From Natronospirillum sp965602035 (lineage in GTDB: Bacteria > Pseudomonadota > Gammaproteobacteria > Pseudomonadales > Natronospirillaceae), in contig OZ271919.1 of NCBI GenBank assembly GCA_965602035.1, positions 1,860,001 through 1,924,000 of the forward strand: a stretch of DNA of 64,000 nt. Direction: 5' to 3'. Positions within the stretch are counted from its first letter, which is position 1. Each line of letters begins with the position of its first letter. This document shows, in pieces, positions 1 to 8,294 of the stretch. The translations under genes and the position numbers were made by a program. Under the pieces are notes generated by a model. It was not told where the DNA came from, did no database searches, and was given only the letters and a program-made list of their open reading frames with translations.

Positions 1-194
1 TTCAATTGAGCGACCGAGTTGTCGTGATGTCATATCGACCCGGAACAATTAAGCAGATCATCGATATTGAGTTGCCTCGGCCCCGTACATCTGAACTGAT
101 TTCCACAGATGCGTTTGGTCGATATGTCGGACGCATATGGGAAGACCTGCGCGGAGAAGCCACAAAGGGTATGAAAGCGGCAGGTGAAGCTTGA
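1..194 (+). CDS. ABC transporter ATP-binding protein, C-terminal end (partial)
   Basis: Only the last 64 residues are in the window; the gene runs off the left edge and is read in the frame starting at base 3. The visible stretch LSDRVVVMSYRPG is the D-loop/H-loop-distal segment typical of the SsuB/TauB/NrtD ATPase family, which energises import of sulfonates, nitrate, pyrimidine precursors or aromatic acids. The Walker motifs lie outside the window. It is followed 27 bases later by a binding protein and then two permeases, so all four look like one operon. The family assignment is good; the substrate cannot be read from the fragment. Confidence 0.8.
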   Translation, partial: QLSDRVVVMSYRPGTIKQIIDIELPRPRTSELISTDAFGRYVGRIWEDLRGEATKGMKAAGEA

Positions 195-221
195 AAAAAC
201 CACAGGAAATGAGGAAGAGCA

Positions 222-1196
222 ATGAATAAATATATAAGAAGATCTCTTGCAATTGCGGTAGGTGGCGTTGTTGCAGTCGCCTCGACATGGGCTTTTGCAC
301 AGGATGAGGTTTCAGTCGCGATAGGCCAGCGTGGTTTATGGGATACCATGGTAGTCCACCATGGGGTCCAAAATGGCTTCTTCGCTGAAGAAGGGATAGA
401 GGTCGACATTACATGGACTTCTGGTGGCGCTGAAACGCTTCAGGCTGTGACAACAAACAGCGTCGATATGGGCTTTGTAAATGGAACACTTGGTGTTCTG
501 GGCGCATTCAAGAGCGGCGCACCTGTTCGCATTATTGGCGCACAGATAACCGGAGCATCCGATCTTTACTGGTATGCCCCAACTGATTCAGGAATCGAGA
601 CTTTGGCTGACGCTGACGGGAAGTCGATCGGTTATTCCCGGCCTGGTTCGTCTACCAACCTCGTACTCCTCGGGCTGGTTGAACAGGAGGGCATTGATGC
701 TGAGCTTGTCTCGGCTGGAGGCATTTCCGCAACCCGCACGCAAGTCATGTCAGGTCAACTGGATGTAGGCTGGTCCGTGCCACCCTTCGGTCTCGACCTC
801 GTCGAGTCCGGAGAGATTCAGATCATCACTACCGGGGCCGATCTGGAATCAGCCAGTGATCAAACCGTCCGGGTTAACCTCTCCAACACTCGATTCCTGA
901 GCCAGCGACGCGATGTAGCTGAGCGATTCATGCGGGTCTACGAACGCACCATCGATTGGATGTATGACAATGACACACGCGACGAGGCTATCCGGCAGTT
1001 CGCGGACTTCAATGACATCAGCATTGAGATTGCGCGTGAATCAGCCAGCTTCTATCCGCGCCAAGCTCTCAGATCCGTTCCGGTTCGCGGGTTGGACCAG
1101 ACAATGACCGAAGCCATCGAGAACGGAGCAATCCGGGAGCCGTTGACGGAAGCTGAAATCGATACACTCATCGATTACGTTTACGACCCAAGATAA
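222..1196 (+). CDS. ABC transporter periplasmic substrate-binding protein, NMT1/SsuA-like
   Basis: This 324-residue protein starts with a clear Sec signal peptide (basic MNKYIRR, hydrophobic core, cleavage after AFA near residue 27). The mature part has the NMT1/SsuA fold signature: an early GxxxGFFAEEGIEVDI segment, a conserved SGGAETLQA stretch and the G-S-S-T loop near residue 142. It should deliver an unknown small organic anion to the membrane permeases encoded directly downstream. A GAGGAAGAG ribosome site precedes the ATG. The nearby aromatic hydroxylase and MarR gene make an aromatic acid a possible ligand, but that is inference from position only. Confidence 0.85.
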   Translation: MNKYIRRSLAIAVGGVVAVASTWAFAQDEVSVAIGQRGLWDTMVVHHGVQNGFFAEEGIEVDITWTSGGAETLQAVTTNSVDMGFVNGTLGVLGAFKSGAPVRIIGAQITGASDLYWYAPTDSGIETLADADGKSIGYSRPGSSTNLVLLGLVEQEGIDAELVSAGGISATRTQVMSGQLDVGWSVPPFGLDLVESGEIQIITTGADLESASDQTVRVNLSNTRFLSQRRDVAERFMRVYERTIDWMYDNDTRDEAIRQFADFNDISIEIARESASFYPRQALRSVPVRGLDQTMTEAIENGAIREPLTEAEIDTLIDYVYDPR

Positions 1197-1216
1197 CCAA
1201 TAGAGGGTAATGCAAA

Positions 1217-1981
1217 ATGGCCGTTCCAAAGACCAAGCTTATCCGGAGTCCTGTTGTCATTTCCTGGAGCGTATTGGCGATTGCTTTGATACTCCTTGAA
1301 TTGGCGATTGTGCTTGGGCTGGCATCTGAGTATATCGTTGCCAGACCGACGGTTGTAATCAGCTCCTTGGGACGGCTGTTTGCGGAGGACGGTCTGGGCT
1401 GGGCATTTCTGATCACGATCGCGCAGACGGCCACAGCCGTTTTTGTTGCGATACTGGTCGGATTGCCGCTCGGCCTGCTGCTATATAGGTACCGCATTCT
1501 CGGCCGTGCCTACAGAGGCTGGTTGGCAGCGTTGTTCGCAGCACCAATGGTACTACTGTATCCATTGTTTCTGGTGGTTTTCGGACGCAATTACAGCACA
1601 GTGATTATCATGGGGTGTATCACAGGAATGATACCCATGATCCTCTACATGTACGAAGCGCTGCTCAATGTACCCAAAACACTACTGAACGTGGGCCGTT
1701 CTTTTAATCTCTCAGACAGAGACCTATTCCGAAAAATCGAAATGCCAGCTGCTGTTCCTAACGCGTTCACTGGCGTCAGGCTGGGTCTTATTTACGCACT
1801 TGTAAACATTATCGGCATAGAGTTTCTTATCGACTTTGGTGGACTCGGACGAGTTGTTTCAGACATGTTTTTCCGATACGACGTGCCAGGTATGTATGCC
1901 GCAATCACGTTTATTGTAATCGTTAGCTTGCTTTTCATGATGATACTAAAAAGGGTAGAGCAATGGCTGAGACCGGAATAA
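1217..1981 (+). CDS. ABC transporter inner-membrane permease, SsuC/TauC-like (first)
   Basis: A 254-residue membrane protein with about six hydrophobic helices. The cytoplasmic coupling loop has the family pattern (EALLNVPKTLLNVGRSF, then a PAAVPNAFTGVRLGL segment) that contacts the ATPase. It starts 20 bases after the binding-protein gene, with GAGGG upstream of the ATG, and overlaps the next permease by 19 bases, so the two are probably made together as a heterodimeric channel. The substrate is unknown. Confidence 0.85.
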   Translation: MAVPKTKLIRSPVVISWSVLAIALILLELAIVLGLASEYIVARPTVVISSLGRLFAEDGLGWAFLITIAQTATAVFVAILVGLPLGLLLYRYRILGRAYRGWLAALFAAPMVLLYPLFLVVFGRNYSTVIIMGCITGMIPMILYMYEALLNVPKTLLNVGRSFNLSDRDLFRKIEMPAAVPNAFTGVRLGLIYALVNIIGIEFLIDFGGLGRVVSDMFFRYDVPGMYAAITFIVIVSLLFMMILKRVEQWLRPE

Positions 1982-2760
1982 TGCAACAACGCCGGGCGCA
2001 ATTAGCTCAGGACAAACGATCTGTCAAAGCCGTGCAGATCGCGACATTGGCGGTATTGATCATCATCTGGGAGGTCACAGCTCGGTCGGGTTGGTTGTAC
2101 GAAGGTGTGGTCCCCTCAATTCTGACGATTGGTTCCGCACTTTTCGCTGAGGTGTCCTCCCCGAGTCTATACGGTCACTTCGGCGTAACGCTGATCGAGA
2201 TACTGGCCGGATTCATTATCGCGGTGCTCGCCGGCGTGATCACAGGCATAGCGCTGGGCTCACGGCGTATCATTGCCAGCGTTGCTGACCCATTTCTGAC
2301 ATCACTGGCAACGACACCGAAAATTGTTTTCCTGCCAGTGGTTATGCTGATGGTCGGTATCGGCCCGGAATCAAAGGTTGCCGTCGGGGCATTGTCCGGA
2401 TTCTTTCCTGTAGTATTGAGCACAATGGCCGGAATGTTAACGATTCGGCCTGTAATGATTAATGTGGCGAAATCGTTTAATGCCAGTGCTTTTCAGATGC
2501 TCACGAAAGTCTACTTGCGCTCTCTGGTAGGGCCGATAATTCGCGGCATGCGTATCGGACTAGGCGTTACCGTGATCGGCGTTTTGCTTGGAGAAATCAA
2601 GCTTTCCAATTCCGGGTTGGGCTACCTTGCAATTGATTATTACAATCGTTTCAACGTAGCTAGCATGTACGCCATCCTGATTCTTATATTTGTCTTAGCA
2701 GTAGTGCTGAACGGTCTCATGACCATGCTGAATGACCGCTATGATCATTCAGAAAAATGA
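1963..2760 (+). CDS. ABC transporter inner-membrane permease, SsuC/TauC-like (second)
   Basis: A 265-residue permease, paralogous to its upstream neighbour, with a cytoplasmic N-terminus, about six membrane segments and the EAA-like loop VAKSFNASAFQMLTKVYLRS. The chosen ATG lies within the end of the first permease gene. An in-frame ATG at 1981 that overlaps the upstream stop by one base (TAATG) is an equally plausible coupled start. Two different permeases in one importer suggest a heterodimer. The gene ends 44 bases before a convergent flavoprotein gene; no terminator is obvious there. Confidence 0.85.
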   Translation: MAETGIMQQRRAQLAQDKRSVKAVQIATLAVLIIIWEVTARSGWLYEGVVPSILTIGSALFAEVSSPSLYGHFGVTLIEILAGFIIAVLAGVITGIALGSRRIIASVADPFLTSLATTPKIVFLPVVMLMVGIGPESKVAVGALSGFFPVVLSTMAGMLTIRPVMINVAKSFNASAFQMLTKVYLRSLVGPIIRGMRIGLGVTVIGVLLGEIKLSNSGLGYLAIDYYNRFNVASMYAILILIFVLAVVLNGLMTMLNDRYDHSEK

Positions 2761-2804
2761 TCGCTATTTCTGGTGGCACACATGCAATTTTACCGATTCT
2801 ACGT

Positions 2805-4712
2805 TCAAGTCATTCGAACCATGAACCGGTCAAAGAACTCTGCCAGCTCACGATATCCGTTAACTGGAAGAACATTGGCGACATACTGATCCGGCCTGAC
2901 TACAACCAGGCAGCCGACTCTGCGAGCCAGTCCACGTAGCTCAAAAATATCGGATGCAGGGTTCGGGTCCCGGCTGAACACTTTCTCGTAATCAACCAGA
3001 CCATATTGGCCTTTCTTTGGCCTTAAAATGAACGGGAAATTGCCAGCATCCAATGTCAGGTGGTTCGCCTGAAAAATAGCTCTGAAATCAATCAGAGAAT
3101 CCATGTCGGTACCGGCCGGCGTGTAATTCTTGACGGGCGACCGGTCTGAGGTTTCCAGGAAATCGCAGAGCCGGTACATGGGTGAGTCCGGGCTCGCACA
3201 CGTGTCCTCGGCTCCTGCAAACGCGTAAATCCGCCAGCGCCCGTCTGCCAGGTGCACATGCCCCAGATGCAGTGGTTTCGCGTCAGCGTGCCTGATGACC
3301 GGCGCAGAATGGAAACGTTTCCCGATCACAAATCCCGTGGCCAAATGCTGCCACTCGCCGCTACCCACGATGATGGAGGGTCGATAATGTGTCTCGGTGC
3401 CAGCGGTAAACCGGCCCTTTTTCACGAAATACTGCTGAAACTCTTTCGGGTCGACACCTTCCGCGCCTTCGTCGTTTTTCGGTCGATCGCTGAACATCCG
3501 CGCCCACTCACGATCAAAATCAATGAGATCCTGTGCTACAACTTGACGCTCTTCATTGTAGGTATTCAGCAGTGTGGGTTCTGCCTCGCCCCGGATGACG
3601 GCTGCCAGCTTCCAGCCGAGGTTGAACGTATCCTGCATCGAAAAGTTCATTCCCTGACCCGCCTTCGGGCTATGTGTATGGCAGGCATCACCGGCAATGA
3701 ATACGGTAGGCGTTTTCTCGGGACTACTCATCAGGGAGGCATCGTCATATCGGTCGCAGATCCTTTGCCCGATTTCATAGACTGACCACCATGCGACCTC
3801 TTTAACATCCAGTGTATAGGGGCTCATTATCCTGTTGGCCGCATCAATCAGGTGATCTACTTTTATGTCTTTGCTGGCGACGCGCTCATTCTCCTGCAGT
3901 TCATCCAGTTCCACGTAGAAACGAACAAGATAGCCTCCCTCGCGGGGAATAATCAGTATGTTGCCCTCATTCGCCGATTGAATCGCCACCTTTTTGCGAA
4001 TGTCCGGGAAGTCGGTGACCGCCAGAACATCCATTACACCCCAGGCCTGGTTTGCGGAATCGCCTTTCAGTTCAAGACCGAGAGACTTGCGGACTGTGCT
4101 GCGCGCACCATCACAGCCCACAACGTAGCGCGCACGGATATCTTCGACTGGGTGCCCATTGCCCTCAGCCGGTTCAACCCGCACCGTCGCAATGCCATCA
4201 CTGCCATGGCCGGGCGTGACGGAGCGGACGCTCCGGTTGTATTCCACCTCCAGTCGGGTAGGTGAATTTCTCATACAATCAAGGTAATGATCATGGATGC
4301 GTGCCTGGTTCAGAATGACATGCGGAAACTCAGACAGACCGTCCTCGGTATCCTGAACCGTGCCGCTCCTGGCGATGTAGCTTTCATCGTTCTCGTCAGG
4401 CTTCCAGAACGACACTTCATTGACCCAGTAGGCCTCCTGCTTGACCTGCTCCGCGAAACCGAATGCCTGGAACATTTCCATTGTTCGGCAGGCAACTCCG
4501 TCTGCCTGGCCGAGCTTCATCGGAGCACGCTTCGCTTCAATGACTCGAGTGGAGATGTCGGGGAAAAGCGCCAACTGTGCCGCGAGCGTGAGCCCCGCAG
4601 GGCCGCTACCAACGATCAGTACATCAACGACGTCGTCTCCCGCGGCAATTCTTTTCGCGGCCGGATGTACTCGTGGATCACCAGGCTGAAAACCATTGAG
4701 ATGGAATTGCAC
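2805..4712 (-). CDS. mobA: FAD-dependent aromatic hydroxylase, phenol 2-monooxygenase / 3-hydroxybenzoate 4-monooxygenase family
   Basis: A 635-residue flavoprotein. The N-terminal Rossmann motif VGSGPAGLTLAAQL (about residues 35-48), the DGARSTVRKSLG motif near 200 and the ribose-binding GDACHTHSPKAGQGMN motif near 345 define a class A flavin monooxygenase. The length and the thioredoxin-like C-terminal region match the phenol hydroxylase/MobA branch rather than short p-hydroxybenzoate hydroxylases. It should use NAD(P)H and oxygen to hydroxylate a phenolic acid. The GTG start is chosen because a strong GGAGG precedes it. The divergent MarR gene mirrors the mobA-mobR pair of Comamonas testosteroni. 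The exact substrate is inferred; phenol or another hydroxybenzoate is possible. Confidence 0.75.
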   Translation of the reverse strand: MQFHLNGFQPGDPRVHPAAKRIAAGDDVVDVLIVGSGPAGLTLAAQLALFPDISTRVIEAKRAPMKLGQADGVACRTMEMFQAFGFAEQVKQEAYWVNEVSFWKPDENDESYIARSGTVQDTEDGLSEFPHVILNQARIHDHYLDCMRNSPTRLEVEYNRSVRSVTPGHGSDGIATVRVEPAEGNGHPVEDIRARYVVGCDGARSTVRKSLGLELKGDSANQAWGVMDVLAVTDFPDIRKKVAIQSANEGNILIIPREGGYLVRFYVELDELQENERVASKDIKVDHLIDAANRIMSPYTLDVKEVAWWSVYEIGQRICDRYDDASLMSSPEKTPTVFIAGDACHTHSPKAGQGMNFSMQDTFNLGWKLAAVIRGEAEPTLLNTYNEERQVVAQDLIDFDREWARMFSDRPKNDEGAEGVDPKEFQQYFVKKGRFTAGTETHYRPSIIVGSGEWQHLATGFVIGKRFHSAPVIRHADAKPLHLGHVHLADGRWRIYAFAGAEDTCASPDSPMYRLCDFLETSDRSPVKNYTPAGTDMDSLIDFRAIFQANHLTLDAGNFPFILRPKKGQYGLVDYEKVFSRDPNPASDIFELRGLARRVGCLVVVRPDQYVANVLPVNGYRELAEFFDRFMVRMT

Positions 4713-4761
4713 GCTGCCCCCTCCTTGTTGGTGGTAAACACTCAGATCGGTTTGGATTTCT

Positions 4762-4794
4762 TATATATTGATCAGTATACTGATTATTAGAAAT
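4762..4794. promoter_or_regulatory. Probable MarR-family operator in the mobA/mobR intergenic region
   Basis: The core at 4771-4784, ATCAGTATACTGAT, is a perfect 14-bp palindrome. It is flanked by ATTTCT (4756-4761) and AGAAAT (4789-4794), which form a near-symmetric outer pair. On the minus strand a TATATA -10-like box (4767-4762) directly follows the core, so a repressor bound here would block mobA transcription. This arrangement is usual for MarR regulators that control a divergent catabolic gene. Confidence 0.65.
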
Positions 4795-4861
4795 CTAAGA
4801 AATAAATTACAGGTGTAAATCAAAACAGACAGCCAGACTCAATCGCACTCAGGAGATTCAA

Positions 4862-5338
4862 TTGACGATCAATAACATGCCAGGCCACCTCATCCGCCGA
4901 TACCATCAGGCGGCGGTCGCCATCTTTCACCGAGAGGTAAGGCCCAGCGGTTATGAGATCACGCCAGTACAGTACGCAGCCATGGAGCGACTCGCCGAGT
5001 CGCCTGGAATCGACCAGATTACGCTTGCAGGTTTGATCGCATACGACCGGTCCACCATCACCGGCGTTATCGATCGGCTGGTCAATAAGAATTGGGCAAC
5101 GCGAACAACGAACACGGGCGACCGGCGCGCCAGAGTTGTCTACCTGACCCCGGAAGGCCAGACCGTACTCGATGACGTTCAGCCCTATGTACACCATGCG
5201 CAGTCGATAATGTTGAGTGGCCTTTCAACGGAGGAGGCTGGCAATTTCCTGCGCTTGCTCGCCAAGGCGACAAGGGGCGTGAATAACCTGAGTCGGGCTC
5301 CGATTTCACAAGGCAGAGGCCCCATACCGACCGATTAA
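4862..5338 (+). CDS. mobR: MarR-family transcriptional regulator of the aromatic hydroxylase
   Basis: A 158-residue protein with the MarR winged-helix core: recognition-helix region LIAYDRSTITGVIDRLVNKNW (residues about 60-80) followed by the wing GDRRARVVYLTPEG. I chose the TTG at 4862 because AGGAG sits six bases upstream; the next ATG is at codon 6 (4877). MarR proteins of this type are usually repressors released by a phenolic ligand. The gene is divergent from the flavoprotein gene and shares a palindromic intergenic region with it, so it probably controls that gene and itself. The symbol rests on family and context, not direct proof. Confidence 0.75.
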   Translation: MTINNMPGHLIRRYHQAAVAIFHREVRPSGYEITPVQYAAMERLAESPGIDQITLAGLIAYDRSTITGVIDRLVNKNWATRTTNTGDRRARVVYLTPEGQTVLDDVQPYVHHAQSIMLSGLSTEEAGNFLRLLAKATRGVNNLSRAPISQGRGPIPTD

Positions 5339-5427
5339 CGATCGCTTCGCCGGCCTGCTCAAGGGGCGAAAAACGGGCCTCTGAGACATCGTCTTTAGCG
5401 CCCGTTGCAGTTGCAAGCCACCCCACT

Positions 5428-6309
5428 CTAGGCCGGATGACGCAATTCGGCCGCATCTCGCGCCGGCGGTTTGCCGAACAGCCGGCTGTACTCGCGGTTG
5501 AATTGTGAGGCACTTTCGTAACCGACCGCCGTAGCCGCAGTTATCGCGTCAACCTGTTCCACCACCATGAGCCGCCGGGCTTCCTGCAAGCGCAAATGCT
5601 TGCGGTACTGAAGCGGGCTCAACGACGTGATTTGCCTGAAATGGTGGTAAAACGACGAGCGACTCATATGTACCTGATCTGCCAGCGTGTCGATAGGGAG
5701 TGACAGACGGAAATTTTCCTTCAACCAGTGAATGGCCCGGGCTACCTGATTGCCATGAGTGCCCGATACGGCAATCTGTCGCATCCTCGCACCCTGCGGC
5801 CCGACCAACAGGTGGTAGAATATCTCTTTCCGAATCAGAGGTGCCAGAATGGGGACCGCCTCAGGTGTTTGCTGCAGTTGAAGCAGTCGGTTAAATGCCT
5901 TGAGCAAGGGGAGTGTCATGTCACTGACTCCGATACCACGGTCGGTGCGCCGCGGCGCTTGTCCAGGGAGATCGCCGTCCACCAGCAGCTCCGCTACGGT
6001 CTGTTGGTCAATCGCCAGAATGATTCCAAGATAAGGGTGTGTCGGGCTGGCTTCCCGAATCTGGGCAACCACAGGCAGGTCGACAGCCGTCACCAGGTAC
6101 CGAGCCGAATCATAGTCATAGGCCTGATCACCGAGCATGACACGTTTTGCACCCTGTGCAATCAGGCAAACACTCGGACCCATGGTATAGCTTGTAGGAG
6201 GGGTGGGCTCCTCCCAGCGGGCCAGGTGGAGACCGGGAATGGCAGTCTCGAGGTGGTTGGTTCCACGCGTCAGGCTACCAGCTTCGTCGATCAGTTGATC
6301 GCGCTCCAT
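5428..6309 (-). CDS. AraC-family regulator with AraC_N domain
   Basis: A 293-residue regulator. The N-terminal half (IPGLHLARWEEPTPP, CLIAQGAKRVMLGDQAYDYD, YLVTAVDLPV) is the AraC_N cupin-like domain found in YqhC and relatives; the last 100 residues carry two helix-turn-helix motifs (LADQVHMSRSSFYHHFRQIT and a second near AVGYESASQFNREYSRLFGK). I chose the ATG at 6309 because GGAAGA lies six bases upstream; in-frame starts at 6345 and 6339 would extend it by about 12 residues. It is divergent from an aldo/keto reductase gene. In E. coli, YqhC activates aldehyde-reducing enzymes including DkgA, so the same relation is likely here. Confidence 0.8.
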   Translation of the reverse strand: MERDQLIDEAGSLTRGTNHLETAIPGLHLARWEEPTPPTSYTMGPSVCLIAQGAKRVMLGDQAYDYDSARYLVTAVDLPVVAQIREASPTHPYLGIILAIDQQTVAELLVDGDLPGQAPRRTDRGIGVSDMTLPLLKAFNRLLQLQQTPEAVPILAPLIRKEIFYHLLVGPQGARMRQIAVSGTHGNQVARAIHWLKENFRLSLPIDTLADQVHMSRSSFYHHFRQITSLSPLQYRKHLRLQEARRLMVVEQVDAITAATAVGYESASQFNREYSRLFGKPPARDAAELRHPA

Positions 6310-6577
6310 TTTCAGTCTTCCATTGGGTTGCGAGTTCATGTGCATCACGTCTGTGCCTTTCGGGTAGTGCGGTGGAACCTTGAGCCTTCATTTAAACGAT
6401 TGCCCCATGGACGCTTCAATAATTTTTCCAATACTCTGGACAATAAGGCAATCATTCTGTTCAAACAGTCTATCCCATCTTATCTATCTACGGTTTTAAT
6501 AGCCGTGTTGATTGGCGGCCCGTCAGAACAGCCACCAAGAACCGTTCATTCCCGGGCAATAAAAGCAGGAGATCAAA

Positions 6578-7444
6578 ATGATACTGAATGAAACTTACAG
6601 ACTGTCCAATGGTACGCTCATACCCAAAATCGGCCTCGGCACCTGGATGATCGATGACGATCAGGTGGCACAGGCCGTTGTCGAGGCAATCACGCTGGGC
6701 TACCGCCATATCGATACAGCTCAGGCATACCAGAACGAACGTGGTGTCGGGGAGGGCATTCGCCGGTCTGGCGTCAGCCGCGACGAACTGTTTATCACCA
6801 CGAAAGTGGCTGCCGAAGCCAAAACCTATGAGGAGGCAGCGGCTTCAATCGATGATTCCCTGGAAAAACTCGGCCTGGACATAATTGATCTGATGATTAT
6901 TCACAGCCCCTGGCCATGGGAGTCGTTCAATAGCGAAGACCGCTTTTTCGAGGGTAACCTTGAAGCATGGCGGGCTCTCGAAGACGCTTATGAGGCAGGA
7001 AAACTGCGCGCAATTGGTGTCTCCAATTTTGAAGTGCCCGACCTTCAGAACATACTGGACAATGGCCGAGTGAAGCCAATGGTGGACCAGGTGCTAGCCC
7101 ACATTACGCACACACCGCACGAAACTATCGAGTTCTGCCAGAAAAACGGCATTCAGGTGGAAGGGTATTCACCCATGGGTCATGGCGAGCTCATGAAAAA
7201 TCAGGAAGTGGCCGCCATGGCAGAAAAGTACGGCGTATCGATACCACAGTTGGGCATTCGTTACGACCTGCAACTCGGTTTGGTGGCGCTGCCTAAATCC
7301 ACCAAGGTCCAGCATATGAAAAACAATGCGGATGTCGACTTCGATATCTCGGACGCTGACATGAATACATTGAGAAACATGAAACGCATTCAGGATTATG
7401 GTGATGCCAGTGTGTTTCCGGTCTACCAGAAAGACTGGCAATAA
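6578..7444 (+). CDS. Aldo/keto reductase, 2,5-diketo-gluconate reductase type
   Basis: A 288-residue TIM-barrel NADPH-dependent reductase. The catalytic tetrad is visible: Asp and Tyr in DTAQAYQNE (residues about 47-55), Lys in FITTKVA and His in DLMIIHSPWPW. GVSNFEVPDL and the C-terminal LPKSTKVQHMKNN phosphate-binding segment are typical of the DkgA/DkgB group. A GGAGATCAAA ribosome site precedes the ATG. It probably reduces small reactive aldehydes or keto-sugars in the cytoplasm. The divergent AraC_N regulator supports an aldehyde-stress role. A C-terminal stem-loop at 7487-7509 may end the transcript. Confidence 0.85.
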   Translation: MILNETYRLSNGTLIPKIGLGTWMIDDDQVAQAVVEAITLGYRHIDTAQAYQNERGVGEGIRRSGVSRDELFITTKVAAEAKTYEEAAASIDDSLEKLGLDIIDLMIIHSPWPWESFNSEDRFFEGNLEAWRALEDAYEAGKLRAIGVSNFEVPDLQNILDNGRVKPMVDQVLAHITHTPHETIEFCQKNGIQVEGYSPMGHGELMKNQEVAAMAEKYGVSIPQLGIRYDLQLGLVALPKSTKVQHMKNNADVDFDISDADMNTLRNMKRIQDYGDASVFPVYQKDWQ

Positions 7445-7486
7445 GCGGCGCGTTATCACGAACTGATTACCCGCTGTGTTGCGCTT

Positions 7487-7509
7487 CCGGGGTTACACGA
7501 ATACCCCGG
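7487..7509 (+). terminator. Stem-loop downstream of the aldo/keto reductase gene
   Basis: CCGGGGT (7487-7493) and ACCCCGG (7503-7509) form a perfect 7-bp GC-rich stem with a 9-base loop in the tail-to-tail gap between the reductase and the CDF transporter gene. No T-run follows on either strand, so it may terminate weakly or protect the mRNA end. Confidence 0.4.
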
Positions 7510-7570
7510 GGCCGTCCGGACCTCACTGTCAACCTGACTCACGGAATGGCGGAGAATGCCGCCACTCCTG

Positions 7571-8143
7571 TTAGCCATGGCTACATTGCGCAGGTTGCCT
7601 GTCACTCGCACGCCATTCCTGAATGCCGTCTCGAATCACCTGCCATGCCGAATGCAGGAACAAAGCGGCGATTGCCAGACCCACCAGAATGTCCGGCCAC
7701 AACGTGCCACTAAGAGCAACCAACCCCGCGGCTGCAATAACGCTACTGTTCGCAACAAGGTCGTTTCTGGAACACAACCAGGTTGATCGCATATTCAGGT
7801 CATCGGCCCGGTGGCGGTAAAGCATGGCAAAGCAGATACCGTTTGCCACCAGGGCAACCACGCCGAACAGCAGCATGAAGCCGCCCTTGAACAGCGCGGC
7901 GCCGGCACGGGCACGCCGGCTTCTGTCGAGCACAAATAAGGTAAGCGCATATACGGACGCATCACCGAACATGTCGAGCGAATCACCGAGCAAAGCCGTG
8001 GAACTGGCAACCCAACCGGCCGTGAATTCCACCAGGAACATGACCGCGTTGATCGCAAATACGATATACAGCACGCGGCTCTGGCTGGCGCGCAGCTGCG
8101 CCAGCTCTCCTGATTTGTGGTCGCAGCAACTGTCCATCGACAT
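7571..8143 (-). CDS. Short cation diffusion facilitator-type transporter
   Basis: A 190-residue membrane protein with six predicted helices. Metal-binding positions resemble CDF transporters: GDSLDMFGDASVY in helix 2 (Asp/Asp in place of the usual His-x3-Asp) and SRNDLVANSSVI in helix 5. It lacks the cytoplasmic C-terminal domain that normally makes these proteins about 300 residues. The N-terminus carries MDSCCDHKSG, a possible metal-binding Cys/His cluster. It probably exports a divalent metal, but the missing domain makes regulation and dimerisation unclear. No linked metal regulator is visible. Confidence 0.7.
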   Translation of the reverse strand: MSMDSCCDHKSGELAQLRASQSRVLYIVFAINAVMFLVEFTAGWVASSTALLGDSLDMFGDASVYALTLFVLDRSRRARAGAALFKGGFMLLFGVVALVANGICFAMLYRHRADDLNMRSTWLCSRNDLVANSSVIAAAGLVALSGTLWPDILVGLAIAALFLHSAWQVIRDGIQEWRASDRQPAQCSHG

Positions 8144-8294
8144 GTTTCCGGCGAATTAGAATGTACCTACACAGGAGGTTATTCAAACAGGCTTTGTCAG
8201 GCCATGGTGTTGAGCGCCTTCGGAGGCGGTGCAATAAAACCGTCATAGTCACAGACTAGGCTGTGGATTCATTTGCCGGAAGTCTCCCCTCATC

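Noticed and set aside
5310..5390. Inverted repeat AGAGGCCC ... GGGCCTCT at the end of the MarR gene
   Set aside because: The arms are about 60 bases apart, one inside the coding region, and no T-run follows, so I do not call a terminator.
8229..8294. Possible FliA promoter before the first chemoreceptor gene
   Set aside because: A GCCGGAAG box is present, but the element 15 bases upstream reads CTAG instead of TAAA.
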